A stretch of 64,000 bases of DNA from Sipunculus nudus (Eukaryota > Annelida > Sipuncula > Golfingiida > Sipunculidae): NCBI GenBank assembly GCA_026874595.1, contig CM049307.1:46125678-46189677 (forward strand). Reading direction: 5' to 3'. Positions 1-12,769 of the stretch are shown here, one piece after another. The position numbers were made by a program, and so were the translations under genes. The stretch's first letter is position 1; the number at the start of each line of letters is the position of its first letter. A model generated the notes under the pieces. That model did no database searches and was not told the DNA's origin. It was given only the letters and a program-made list of their open reading frames with translations.

Positions 1-3000
1 AACAGAATTCAAAACAGAATCTTGAGCAATGGAAGAAAAAGTTTCAATAACACTGCCACATCCTGAAGGTTTGGAAATGATAAACAAGGGACCCATGGGT
101 CACAGTGCTTAGCTGAAGTTGACCCTGAAGGTAAAAATCTAAAATAATATCAAATGGAGAAAAAGTCTGATAAGAAGAGGTAATATAGGCCATGGTTGAT
201 TGATATGATTGAAGAAAATATTGCAAATAATATTTTGTGATCTGACCATGTGTTTCTGACCATGTTGAAACTAAAGTTATAGCTAACACTGGTTATACCT
301 GACCTATCTAATAATAACACCTTTGTATCAAGACCACTTTTTGCCAGTCCCATGCTTAGTTTTATTACCCAGGTTTGACTGTATTTTTTGGATCATTTAA
401 AGCATCTGTAGCCATTCTGGCTAAGCAGTTGTCATCATCAGTAAGCATGTCAAGACTAGATTAATCATGCTATTATTAACCAATAATTCACTGTACATAA
501 TTATACTTTTTAGATGTTGTTCAATTGGTCCCTGTATGGTGTCCTGCCTTCCTCATGTGTCAGACATAATTAATTAAAAGATTTTTTTAAATGTTACTTT
601 TTTACATATGCACACATGACCAGCTGTGATTGATTACATGAAGATACACACAATCATCAACCATTCATTGATAAAATTAGTTAATCTGACATCAATACAA
701 AGTAATACAGAGTAGCTGTGATCACATGGCTGACCTCACACATAAGTGAAGGTTAGGGGATCAGTCTGGACCCGATTTCATGCCTCAGTAAGCAATAACA
801 GCTGGCTACATGCTGTGTTTCTGGGGGGAGTCCTTGGCTGTCCTTATTAGTCCACTGGCCAGTGCTGGACCAGCTGTGTTTGGTTTGTTTATTGGGGATG
901 GTTTGCCCCCCTCAGGCTTTGCTTTGACTTTACCAGGAGTCTCTCTGGCTGAGATTACAAAAGTCCAGTCATCCAAGCTGATAGAAGTGAACCTACAGCT
1001 GAACAAATCAGACAGGACATACCTCTACCATGAGCGAAACATGATAGACAGATAAAGAAGAGATAGATGGTACCCAAGCTGCTCAAGACTGGGCACAGCT
1101 AATTCCCTTGGCAATATAAAAGTTGATACATAAGGGGTTGGTTAAATATTATGACCAATTTGAGAAATTTTGAAAAGATGGAGCTGAGATAGTTAAATCT
1201 AAAGGTAAAATTTTGTAGATGCCACACCAAATCTATTGCAAGAATATCCACAAAACCCAAACATGGCCAGAGATTGTCCAAAAGAGAAGTTGGCTAAAAT
1301 TCAAACTATGGATAACGTCTTAGATAATTTAGTAAACCAAGTTCCCCCAACATCTACCTTTCCACAGGTTTTATAGAAGATCTAAAATTAGCCTGCCCTG
1401 CAGAAGAATAAATCTTGCTGAATTTGTATTGAACTTCAGTGATAAATGTTTATGATATTTTGCATAATTTCAATAAAAAGTAACATGACAGACAGAGCTG
1501 ATTTGGGGGCTAGGCAGTTTGGGGGGTGGAGGGGGATTATTAAATTACTCTTTTAAGAAACAATCATAAAACCAATATAAACGTACTAAATGTACCTTTT
1601 TATCATACAAACAAACAATTAAACAAAACAAAGTACCATAAGTAATAAGAGGCTCATTAAGTGGTAATTATGACGCTGTTACAGGTTCATTTCGCTAGGC
1701 AGGTGGGTCGTCACTGCAGGCAGTCTTCCTAGCACTGGGTGGCTGAGTGAATAACTGTGTCAGCACTGACAGATATATTAAGGCCTTCCAGGTGGACGTT
1801 CCTGATCTGTCAATCAAACAGCCAGAGGGAAGTTGATAGAGGTGCTGAAACTGCTGAGTTCTGCATATTCTTCAAGAACATTCCATTTCAGTCCAATATT
1901 TTTTAAAAACATGAGCTCAAGGAAGTCAAAATGTAGCACGCCTTTTCAATAAGCATATGCACTAAGCATGGTGATTCTGCTGTTTCCAACCATGTGATCC
2001 AGTATCATTTCTTTCAATGTAAAATTAAATACCAGCCTGACAAAGGCTCCAGCAGAAACTTACAGCCACAAAGTGTAAATTTAAATGTTAGAAATCATAG
2101 TTGTCAAATCAGGTTTGATGACTGTAAGACAAAAAATTAACCAATGATAAACTTCAAAGCTATTATTTAATTATTAAGCATATTCTATTTATTGAAGGAC
2201 TAATCTCCATTCTGGCAGCACAGCTGACAGAAATTCCTTATTTACAATCCCAAAGCTTTCGGCAAATACTCATCAGCAGATGACAGAACTGGTGGTCATT
2301 CATCATGTCCAGACCTGAAACATCATGCTTTTATGGTAATGATGACAAGCATCATACTCATCAACAGATGTAGCTCTAGGTGTTACTACTTTGAATACAA
2401 CTTCTGACAACAATTTATGACATATTTTCCCCTGTTACATTACTTACATGTACAAATATAACCATTTATGATCGATCAAACTGAAACTGCAACCATTTTC
2501 ATAAGCTATACAAAAAAATAACCCATAATCAGTGAAAAAATTGACACAACACTAGTACCTTTTTTTTGGGGGGGGGTAAAATTTGTGTCTTCCTTGTTGA
2601 CGTACCAGACTCTAAACTAGTCTCTGTTGGTGCTGAAAGGTGTTGCCAGTTCAAGAAAAATATTTTATAACATTAAATAGTTACAATAACATATAACCTA
2701 TGCTGCAGAATATCTTACAAATGCTGTGTCACCTGTGTAAGTATTCATCATACAGAGTTTTTGCATGACATCTAGAACTAATAAATGTATACCTACACCT
2801 GCATAAAGTGCACAGCAAATCCAAATTCTTTTTATAAGGTAGATCGGTGGAGATGATTTCCATGTAACATTTCCTTAATATATGTTATTTGTTCTGGCCC
2901 CTCAAATTTCCTCCTACATGTGTAAACCTATCCTATCTTAAATATATGTTTAATATCTGAAGAAATTCTGTTAGTTCCATACACCTACATCAGTAATCTT

Positions 3001-6000
3001 TCAAAAGAATTGCCAAATATTTAAAATTCATAGAATATTGGACACTGTCAATGTGACCTCACTCTTCCAAACTTTTAATCTTTTAAGGTTTTACACTTCA
3101 AGAATTTCCAACAGTTTACTCTAACTCTGTGTTGAAAGAAAATACCAGAATCTGAGGTAAGCAGGTGAAGAAATTCAAGCACCTGAAGAAATATGAGGGG
3201 CTGAAGGAAACTCCTACAGTTGCAAAAAACTTCCCTCAAGAAACTCTCATATTTCAATTTTACTTTGGTAAGAATGTAGTACTGCCCTGGAATGCTCTAC
3301 TGCCCTAGAATGTAAAATATGCCTGACTGGTTTAATCAGGTATATATTATTGATATTTGATGAAAAAACCTTGTAAGACTGTAACACATCTGGATAACAC
3401 TGGATAGAGATCAAATGTTTATACTCACACCATTGTGTTCAATGAGTAAAATAGTATTGCAAATTGACAGCTTTCATTTACATGTACTTGTTTATAGCAC
3501 ACTTTGCCATTCAAATTGTATATGAAGTTAGTTTCAGATATATTTGGATTAACCAAATACTGTGGGTTACACTGAGATGGTTAATACAGAATGCTCATTT
3601 TGATATAATATGTTTGTGCAATGTTTAGGGATTGGCATATGGTATCAAAATGATCACATATTATGTCACACTTAATGATAAACCCTCAAAAAAGGCAACA
3701 ATGAAACCATATGAGTGACTAAAACTGACATACAGCAAGACAATAAACCAGACATGTTCTTCAGAGATGTGTGTTAAAATCCCACTGATGCAACCACAAA
3801 TTAAACTGCTCTTATAAGTGATGCATGTTAGGTCTCAAGTTCTCCCCACTTTCTCCTGCACAAATAACTGATTCCTTGAGCCTTAAATGCACCTGTTATC
3901 CATAAATGTGCTACTTGGATGATTAATGAGTTATCATTACACTGCCCACATGAGAACAGACCAATTTATATACTGATCAATGAAGCCAGTTGTATACATA
4001 GTACTCTGTCTGTGAAACATACTTCTGCCATCATCTCTGCATATGTAGTATTATGTGTATTATGCTGAGATAATACTTAAACAGCATGCTGACAAGAACT
4101 ACTTGTCCTGTCAGTAATTTCATAACATGCTCTAATTTTAGGGAGTGTTATTTCTCATTTAAAATTAAAGTTTTGATGGCATTGCAAATGCAGTTGCCTA
4201 ATAACACAGGTTTTACACAGATGTATCGTAGACATAACATTATGTGCACACCCAGCTGAAAGCTGCCAGTCTTTGAAGCTTGGGAGTTGGATCAGGCTGA
4301 ACCTGGCCCTGGAAATGCTGGTCTGGGGAAGCATGCTGCCAGCTACAGACAGGAAAAAGAAACAAACATTTGACAAAGAGGCACAGCAAACAATAAAGTG
4401 GACAGGCTTTCACAACCTGTTTGTTCTGGGAAGGAGCCTAGAAGTCCTCTAAGAATTACAGTAAAGGGAAATTGGGAGTTTGGGCTCCTTTTCATGATGG
4501 GGATGCACAGAAAATACATCAGTCGATCTGATGGATAAACATTGTGCTTCTGGGTAGAGTCCAAGTGACTTAAGTTAATTTAAGGTGTCACATATGATCT
4601 GAATTACTGGTGTTCTTTCTTCTCATCGCAAGACTATATTTTGGCAATAGTAACATTGTGCAGAAAACCCTCTACACATGAATAGTATTAAATTACATCC
4701 ATGAGGTTAATGAGCTGCCTTGGTTATGGTTTCTTTATTATGATTCATATGTTCCCTGCTCCAAGCTTCATTGATGATTGGAAAAAAAACATTAAGAAAA
4801 TCCAATTGAATCTTTTATATTAAATAGATAAAGAAATTATTACACATTTTATGAATATATACATTAAAATTATCATACATCCTAATAGAATTAATTGTTA
4901 AGTGAATTTTGTTCAGTTATCCTTCTGAGTAACCTTTATAGTTATAAAAGCACAATTAATCCATGGAAAATTTTCACTGTCATCCAAACTGACATTTTAT
5001 ATAACAGGCAATTAATACATCCAATCTGCATTACATATTAATATAACTGTGCACATAAAACATATCTAAAGTTAATATGTGGCAGTGCTGACCCATACCT
5101 TGCTGACAGTGTATGCCTCCATCTGTTTACAAAGAACTGACCAACGTATCAGGAAAATGGGCCAACCCAAGGTTCTTATTCCATTTAAGAAACCAATTTC
5201 GGGGTAATCTACGTGTGAATAACAAATAATTGCCAATCACAAACAGATTGCTCACAAACAGAATAAATTGAAGCTCTAATGGTCTGACAGTTCATTCACA
5301 AAAACATTTCAAATTATAACGCTTCTTAATTCCTAGATAGAAATTCTGGAAGATCAACACTGAACCATCTTGTCAAATTAGCTCCAAGTCATGGGTCATA
5401 TTTGTGTCAAAAATGAATGCCAGCGCGAAGCTTCATTGGGTTCCAAAGAGGTCACATGATGACTGTTGTCATGGTGATGTGAATGTTTTTGACCCAGTAA
5501 ATCATCCCGGCAATTTCCTGTACTCAACCATGTGGCTTTCCACTACACAGCTCATAATTAGTGAAAGTAAGCCCAGAAATAAATGAACAGGTTTTTGCAG
5601 TTGCATTTGTTTTGCATCTGTCTCCGCTGTGTCACTTTTGAACTCATTTTAGAAACAGCAATGTAATTTAAGCAAAATTACCCCCATAATGAGAAAGAAA
5701 CTAATGTCAAAATAAAAACTATAATCTCCTTGCGTATCATCCAGAAAGTTATGTCACCATTACAAGAAGGTAAAAACAAATTTCCTCAAAAAGACCTGCT
5801 CAGTACTGGGTTTAACATTTAAGGGTACTGTAATATTTTCCTTGATGATGTGTTTGACAATAAAACTATGGATTCACCCAGAAGTCTACTTGAGTAATGC
5901 ATAAAGCAGAATGGTGAACGGAGGATAAAGACCCATCCTTTGCTTGGCTTTGTGGTTCAGCTGAAAAGTATAATCAGTACTGCTTGGCATAGTCCAACAC

Positions 6001-6589
6001 ACTGGGGCTATACCGCAATACAAGCTGCACACAGTGGATGGCATCTCCTAATGATTCTGCCATTATCTTTTATCTCTTTCACTTATTTTTCTTTTAGTGC
6101 ACAACAAAGTGGTCACTTGTCAGACCTCTTGCCCTATCCTCACTATGTGGTATTAGGTGGTAGTCTATACACAAAGAAATCTTCCCAGAACCTACATGTA
6201 GTAAGTGCAGTCGGGACACACAGTCTGGGTGGAATGCATGTCATGTTTATAAAGTATATCCCATGATGGGGGTAACAGCCCATTTTGGAACATCAAGTTA
6301 CCAATTGGCAACAGATTGCAACATTATGAAAAACTCATATTTTAGATGAAAACTGCTTATTTTTGCTACAGCCTGTCTGAAATGGTTATGGAGGTCATTT
6401 TCCAGTTAACACACATCAAACAAATATTGAATTTCACAAAGCTAGAAAGTCTCACTTGACTGTTAAGATAATAGACTACCATTTGGGGAATTATTTCCAA
6501 ACTACCATATACCACCTATTCAGGCATTAGGACAGATAAATCATCAGGACATCAGCTAGGTTTAGATGGGCCATTTTTTTAAGGATAGG
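1..6589. other. AT-rich noncoding DNA, inferred part of Cav3 intron 1
   Basis: No open reading frame here has a recognisable domain, and the longest are around 60-110 codons, as expected by chance in AT-rich DNA. Because the calcium channel exon at 34.0-34.3 kb reads leftward on the minus strand, this stretch is most simply part of its first intron. An RFX X-box-like sequence sits at 5465-5478. I see no other structured element. Confidence 0.4.
5465..5478. promoter_or_regulatory. RFX X-box-like motif (weak)
   Basis: GTTGTCATGGTGAT resembles the imperfect palindrome bound by RFX transcription factors (GTTGCCATGGCAAC type), with several mismatches. It is the weakest of the set found in this window. 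Confidence 0.2.
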
Positions 6590-6766
6590 TCCATGGCCTG
6601 TTGATGTTAATCCAGAAGTCATAACCTGTCATCAAGACTTTAGGGCGAACCTCTGAGGTTCTATAACAAGATTTCACCATTATGCCACTGAGGCAACGGC
6701 AGGGTTTGAACCTAGGACCTTCAGCTCCGAAGTCCAACGCCTTAACCACAAGGCTACGTCCTACCT
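6590..6766 (-). mobile_element. tRNA-derived SINE
   Basis: Read on the minus strand, the head resembles a tRNA gene. A box-A-like TAGCCTTGTGG lies at 6746-6756 and a box-B-like GGTTCAAACCC at about 6702-6712, spaced as in an internal RNA polymerase III promoter. The sequence between them, with GTTGGACTTCGGAGC, looks like an anticodon arm. The tRNA-like head is followed by about 100 bases of unrelated body running toward 6590. The lack of a clean cloverleaf and the attached body argue for a SINE rather than a working tRNA gene. The outer limits are approximate. Confidence 0.6.
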
Positions 6767-9340
6767 ATGGGCCAAGTTCACTTGCATAGTTCCTGATAGA
6801 TGGTGCTGTGACAGACCATGAAATAATGTCAAATTCCTCAGGATTCTGACTGAAATATGGAAAATTACCTACGCATAACTCACTGGGCATTGCTACCAAC
6901 AATTCATGACCAAAACAGGCATTTCCTAAGAATGCATCAAGGCAATAGAGAAGTCGAGTGACAACAATTTATGGCACCATTGTAAATAATAATATAGATA
7001 ACTGCTGATTTTGAAAACATAGAACAAAGATGGCTCATTATTAAGGACTGATTTGTTTATAGTATGTTTATCTTCAAGCTCATTCAATGTGCAGTACTTG
7101 CCATCCACAGGCCTTAGTATTTCCATTAAGAAACACTTGATTATATAGACACATCCTTCATACCAATTGTGAGGGATAAGATATATTTTCCAATAGCTTT
7201 ATAATAACTCTTTGTTCACAACCTTATGTTTATCCTCAACTGAATACACCATGGGCTCAACCTTCCCACTTTTTCAGGTGCCACACCCTTCACCCAACAT
7301 CTGTACAGATCACAGATTTTTACCACTGGACATTTTCTGTCCAATGTGAAACCACAAGGCAGGATTGAGATACATATTTGTGGGTGGCCACCGTATGGAT
7401 ACCATTGCCTGCAGGGGCAAGAATCTGGCTTTTTTGATAAAGAGTGTTTGCACTGGTTGACTAAAAGTATATTTATAGATGCTCTGTACCCATGCCAGTA
7501 CACTACCGGAAGATCCTGCCAGAAGCTCAACCTACCAAAGCCATGAGATAAGACACCGCACCTGCAGAACGTTCGCAAATCCAGGAAGCTGAATCCCTGC
7601 AAACTAGTCAGCAAGGATTTATCCAGAAACCACAAAATGAGTAAGCCAAAGCTGTTGCAGAAGTTCCATACTGGAAAACCAGCAGACTCTGTTTTCTTTC
7701 TTCAACATGAAAGAGAGTCTACATCTGTGCATCTTATGTTTCCCTTATGGGCCAATTTTGGTTTCTGGTTTTCATTTTACAAGATAGCAAAGTTGATGGT
7801 GCAACTAATCACTTTTTGTTTGGTTTGAGGTTTCACAATTACCTACTAAAAGGTCTGCTCTTCATTTTGAAGACAAAATGGTTACATTGATGATATTTGA
7901 TATGATTTTATGTTTCCTGTACATGTGCTGATTTGTGTTTCTGGTCTTCATTTAGTAAAAAAAGGTCACTGGATATGTCTAATTTATTCCAATGTTTCAC
8001 ACATGCCATTTCAGATTTTATTTCACCACATGGTATACTGATCTACCAGTTCATTTGATTTATTCAATTGGTTTCCCTTGTCTTTGTCTGCAGTTGTAAA
8101 AAAAGTAGTACATGAAAATACCATTAATATTTAGTACACTAAGTATGATTCTCTTTGAAGTAAATACTTTATGTTTAAAGTTGAATGTTTAAAATGCTGA
8201 ATTCCCTACATTTTCTTGATAATATTTTAACATTATACACATGGCAGTAATGTAGCTATGGTGTCATGTTTACAAGGTCCAGTAATCTTGGTTCTCAGTC
8301 TTCTGTTACTATTCATAACATCCACTTGGCCCGAAACAGATGGTACATTTACATTTCTCTTCTCTTAATATAAACAGTAAAGTAAAATACAAAAATGTCA
8401 TTTTCATTCATCATTAAGGTCAATACGCCATTCTGTTGGACCATATCTTAGGTGGAAGGGCCAGTTTAAGTTGTCACTGAACCACCCCAATATCAACATG
8501 AAGGCACCACAGACCTGACAGATCATTAACACTAGCATTTAACCAAAGCATTCAGCCATAAATCAATCATGATGTTAATTGGAAGCAACATAATAAAAGA
8601 AACACTAAGACAGATGAAATCAGTCTCTAACTAGTAAAGCCCCCGTCTGGTAACCTAGCAACCCTCACTTTTGTCAAAGACAAGTCCACTTAGGATGCCG
8701 GTATATAAATATAAACACTATTCATGCAGATTTAGCATGATTTAGGAACATCAGAGTCCTGGGATCCGACAGAACCACAGCATCCAATTCAACTGAATAG
8801 GCCCAATAGGATGGCTTTTTTTTTACCATACTACTTTCTGTTTCAAATTTCTTGTATGTTAATTAACTCATCAAATGTTTCTATGTCTGTTATACTTGGA
8901 TACTGAGATTTCTTATTTCCTTTATTGTTTTTTTCCCGAATGTTATTAAATTAAACTTGGCCAATGAGAGCAAAAAAATATTTAATATTTATTTTGCTGC
9001 ATTTTTTATTTCATTCAATTTGCAACTCTATGTTTGATCATTTTTATGTGTTAGGTCTGATATGATTAATTTGAAACTTTAAATGTTAAACTCGGAGTAA
9101 GATTTTTTGTCACTTCATCTGTAGACTGGAATATGCATAGAGAATAAAATTTTAATGTTAAAAGTAAATTTTAATGTTGACTTTTAAATTTGGCGAACTC
9201 AATGTCCTTAACAGGATTACAAGCAGGCATAACAACAAAGAGCAAAATTTTTAAAGCTATTTTTTTTTTCAAACAAAAGTAACAGATTATTTCATGTATA
9301 TATTTAATGTTTTTAAAAAAAAATGTGAAAATATACAGCC
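6767..9340. other. AT-rich noncoding DNA, inferred intronic
   Basis: No gene is recognised. A 139-codon minus-strand frame at 7216-7635 has no family signature and is not called. An X-box-like GTAACCTAGCAAC lies at 8650-8662. Confidence 0.4.
8650..8662. promoter_or_regulatory. RFX X-box-like motif
   Basis: GTAACCTAGCAAC fits the RFX half-site pair (GTNRCC, short spacer, RGYAAC). Within the inferred intron this could be an enhancer site, but a single motif is weak evidence. Confidence 0.35.
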
Positions 9341-9359
9341 ATATTCATCAGCATCTTTA

Positions 9360-9870
9360 TTATTAAGTGTGATGCTATTCACTGTTATCTCAGAGATCAG
9401 GTGACAGGGCTGAAAGCACAAGTCCTGATTTTTACAGCGCACTGCATCACAAAGCTCATCACCAGTCTAGTGTGACTGCTCAGATCTCCAATAATTACTG
9501 TCGCAGCTCAGTGGCAGAAGTGTTTGTGAACATCCCACATGAGGAGTGGTTAGCGAACACCGCTGATTTAATGTGCTCCCCCGATCACTGCAAAGGATGC
9601 CCTGCTCCTGTCAACAAGGAGGATACTTGACTAGCCGTGAAACTTGTTGCCATAGCAACCACTATTTTATGATGCAAAAATTGATTTGATGGCTATGACC
9701 CCATGAAGCAGCTTGGTGCGTGGATTGATAAACCTTACAGAACCCGAGACTCAGGTAGGACTGGTTTCTGTGTACCTGTCTGAGAGACGCTGCCAGCTTT
9801 AACCTGTTTCTGCACCAGGAACTGTGTTGCTGCTGCTCAATGTAGCAGCAAAGAAGAAGAAATCTCACTT
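9360..9870. other. GC-richer noncoding block with a strong X-box
   Basis: This block is clearly less AT-rich than its neighbours and has no coherent reading frame. It contains GTTGCCATAGCAAC at 9646-9659, a near-perfect RFX X-box palindrome. It may be a conserved enhancer in the channel intron or an old repeat; the sequence alone does not separate these. Confidence 0.3.
9646..9659. promoter_or_regulatory. RFX X-box motif (strong match)
   Basis: GTTGCCATAGCAAC is two inverted GTTGC half-sites with the standard centre. RFX proteins bind such sites and drive ciliary and some neuronal genes. That RFX acts here is inference. Confidence 0.45.
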
Positions 9871-10269
9871 CAGCATATGTTAGAGAAGAAAGTGACCAGC
9901 ATTTTATAATATTGTCTCAATAAGGCAATATCAAAATATCTTGTTTACAAATCAACATTTCACCAATATATAAGAAAATACCAAGAAACTGTCATATAAT
10001 ATTTATCCATGGCCCTGATCAATTTCTGGCAGAGAAATAAGATAATTCCTATGACCATTCAGATATTATAGGCAGGTCATTTGGCTCCAAAATCAAGTAT
10101 AACAAGTGACCCATGGGTCATGACGCTCAGCTGACTGGGAAGAGATTCGCAAAAGGAAATTTTATCATCTCAATGGTAGTATATACCCATTCAACTGAAA
10201 CATCAAACAGATTAACCAACAGGCTAAGATTGTGTCTGTATTTATATATCTCAAAAATAGAGAAAAAAA

Positions 10270-11330
10270 TTTGTAAACTTTAAAAAAAATACAGGTGGCT
10301 CCACCAGTCTGCAGAAACTAATAAAAACACTTAATGGTCAATATCCATGCAAAGAATCATGGTGATCTCTGCATTAGTTGTTTAGATACTTCAGCTTTTG
10401 AATCAAATTTTCCATTATTCTGAGGTATACTTTGGAGTCCTATAGCTTGAATGATATGGGTAACAGAGGCCTAATTTCAGGTTTCCACAGGCACTTTTCA
10501 TGAGCCTCCTTGCATGACAAGAATGAAGATTCTAGGTGAAGTTGTTACAATTTGTGCCATGTTAACAGATGACAGCATCCTTAAAGGTCTCAAAAATAGA
10601 GACAAAAATTCGAAAAAAAAGAATAAAATATAGGTGGCACCACCAGTCTGCAGAAACTGATGAAACACTCCATATTCAATATCCATGCAAAGAATCATGG
10701 TGATCTCTGCATTAGCTGTTCAGATACTTCAGCTTTTGTATCAAATTGTCCATTATTCTGAGGGATACTTCGGAGTCCTATAGCTTGAAGGATATGGGAA
10801 ACAGAGACCTAATTTCAGGTTTCCACAGACACTTTTCATGGGCCTCCTTGCATGACAAGGATGAAGATTCTAGGTCCAGTTGTTACGATTTGTACACTGT
10901 TGACAGATAACCACATCTTTAATAGTCTCAAAAATAAAGAAAAAAAATTCGAAAAAATCGAAAAATACAGGTGGCCCCACCAGTCTGCAGGAACTGATGG
11001 AATATCTCATGATCAATATGTATGCCAAAAATCATGACCATCAGTGATGTAGTTAATGAGATATTGAAGTTTTTGTATGAAATTTTTTACTATTCTGGGG
11101 GGTACTTTGGGGCCCCATAGCTCGAAGGATATGGGTACTACAGAGACCTAATTTCTGGCTTAAAAAGGAGATTTTTCATGGACCTCTCAGAATGCCAAGT
11201 TACAAGATTCTAGGTCCAGCGGTTGAGATTTGTGCCTGATTAACGAACGGACAGACGGACAGACAGACGATGGACAAAGAGTGATCGCTATAGCTCAGAT
11301 GACTTTCAGTCAGCTTAGCTAAAAATGCTG
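10270..11330 (+). repeat. 338-bp tandem array ending in ACGG/ACAG-like tract
   Basis: Three direct units are anchored by CCACCAGTCTGCAG at 10301, 10640 and 10977, giving periods of 339 and 337. Units 1 and 2 are close to identical; unit 3 is more diverged. The array is followed by a degenerate tract of GGACAGACGGACAGACAG at about 11248-11275 and then AGTGATCGCTATAGCTC. Each unit starts with AGGTGGnnCCACCAGT, a small inverted repeat also found in the elements at 11610 and 23941. A tandem core followed by an ACGG-like microsatellite is the layout of bivalve pearl-type non-autonomous elements; I assign it to that type only by layout. Confidence 0.65.
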
Positions 11331-11609
11331 ATCCTACTACTTTTTAATTGCTTATGAAATCCATTTATTATTTTGAAGTTTTTAAAAACAGTTGAATAAT
11401 CATGTCTTCAGTAAGAGCTTTGTAGCCTTATTTGAACATGTAGAAAAAAATGTTAAATCTGTAAACATGTTGGTTGTTCTTCACCTTGTGTATAGTCAAA
11501 CAATTTAAATGTGATTTCCTTAAAAAGGAAATAATGTCAGAAACCCAGAACAAGATCACTTACTCCATTCTAGAAGAACAAATATGGTGATCAGCTAGAT
11601 ATAAAATAC

Positions 11610-12769
11610 AACTAGAATACGGGTAGTCGACAAGGGACTACGTGTATCCGCCTAAATCAGAGTGGAACGGGTGACGTGAGGCATAGATTGAGTGGCAAGG
11701 GGAAATAGAGTGAAGTGTTGCATATTAGCATGGATGTCTGCAGCCAAATTGTGTATGTAGGTTGCGCCACCTACTACAAAATCCAGAAAGCCGTCCAAGT
11801 TGTATACATATGCAAAATGTAAGGCAGTTAAGTCAAACCACTACATGTATATGAATGATTTTTGCCCTTGGCAGACAAACAGATGGACGCTGTGCAAAAA
11901 TGGTTGCAGGTGGTGCCACCAGTTTTGCATATGATAAAGAGCTATGTGAGAACTATACACAAGCAAAACTTTGGCCCAATCGGTCAAATGGTTCCCAAGA
12001 TATGAGCTTGGATATCTGCATAAACTAGAATGTAGGTGGCGCCACCTGTCATAAAATCAAGAAAGCTATCGGGGATGTATAAACCTGCAAAATTTTAGGC
12101 AGATATGTCAAACCACTGCCGAGATATGAGCGATTTTATCCCATGGCAGACAAATAGACGGGAGCTGTGCAAAAATGGCTGCAGGTGGCACCACCAGTTT
12201 TGCGTATGATAAAGAGCTATGTGAGATCTATACACATGCAAAATTTTGGCCCAATCGGTCAAACGGTTCTCGAGATATGAGCTTGGATGCCTGTAGCATA
12301 AACGTGAATGTAGGTGGCGCCACCTGTCATAAAATCAGAAAAGCTATCCAGGATGCATACGCATGCCAAATTTCAGGTGAATTAGTCATACCACTGCAGA
12401 GATATGAGTGATTTTAACCCAAGGCAGAAGAACAGATGGACACTGTGCAAACATGGTTGCAGGTGGTGCCACCATTTTTTGTGTATGTTATAAAGCTTTC
12501 CAAGGGCTGCATTTGTGCAAAAAAAATTTCCTGATCTGTCAAACAGTTCCCAAGATATGTGGGTTTATGTGTGAAAACAGACGCACAAATGGACGCAGAG
12601 CGCAGAGGAAAGGTCAGAGGTCAAAACAAAATCGGGCCACAGCAGTTCACATGTGACCCGAACATAATCCAGGGTTTCGTAAAATTCCGCCCCGCGGTTA
12701 AGGAGGAGTTCTCCGGACACCTACGTGGCCGCGGCGGCGGTGGGCTGAAAACATAGTATCCGCAAAACT
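11610..12769 (+). mobile_element. Tandem-core non-autonomous element, copy A
   Basis: The element starts AACTAGAATACGGGTAGTCG and ends AAAACATAGTATCCGCAAAACT. Both ends recur at 23941-24748, which defines the element. The core consists of units of about 276 bp: TGTGCAAAAATGG-type anchors lie at 11891, 12166 and 12444. Each unit holds two related half-units, each with a perfect or near-perfect palindrome such as GGTGGCGCCACC. The sequence is GC-richer than its flanks, and no open frame shows a transposase. No terminal inverted repeat is evident, but GTATCCGC-type words lie near both ends in the same direction. A Helitron-like or pearl-like origin is possible but not shown. Confidence 0.65.

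Noticed and set aside
6690-6762. Functional tRNA gene
   Set aside because: The arms do not pair cleanly and the tRNA-like part continues into a SINE body; the same applies at 15004-15061.
7216-7635. 139-codon minus-strand frame with many Cys and Trp
   Set aside because: No family pattern, no splice context, and the plus strand is equally open in parts. It could be a decayed repeat but cannot be supported as a gene.
12175-12756. Overlapping plus-strand frames inside the tandem-core element
   Set aside because: They follow the repeat units and resemble no transposase or other protein.
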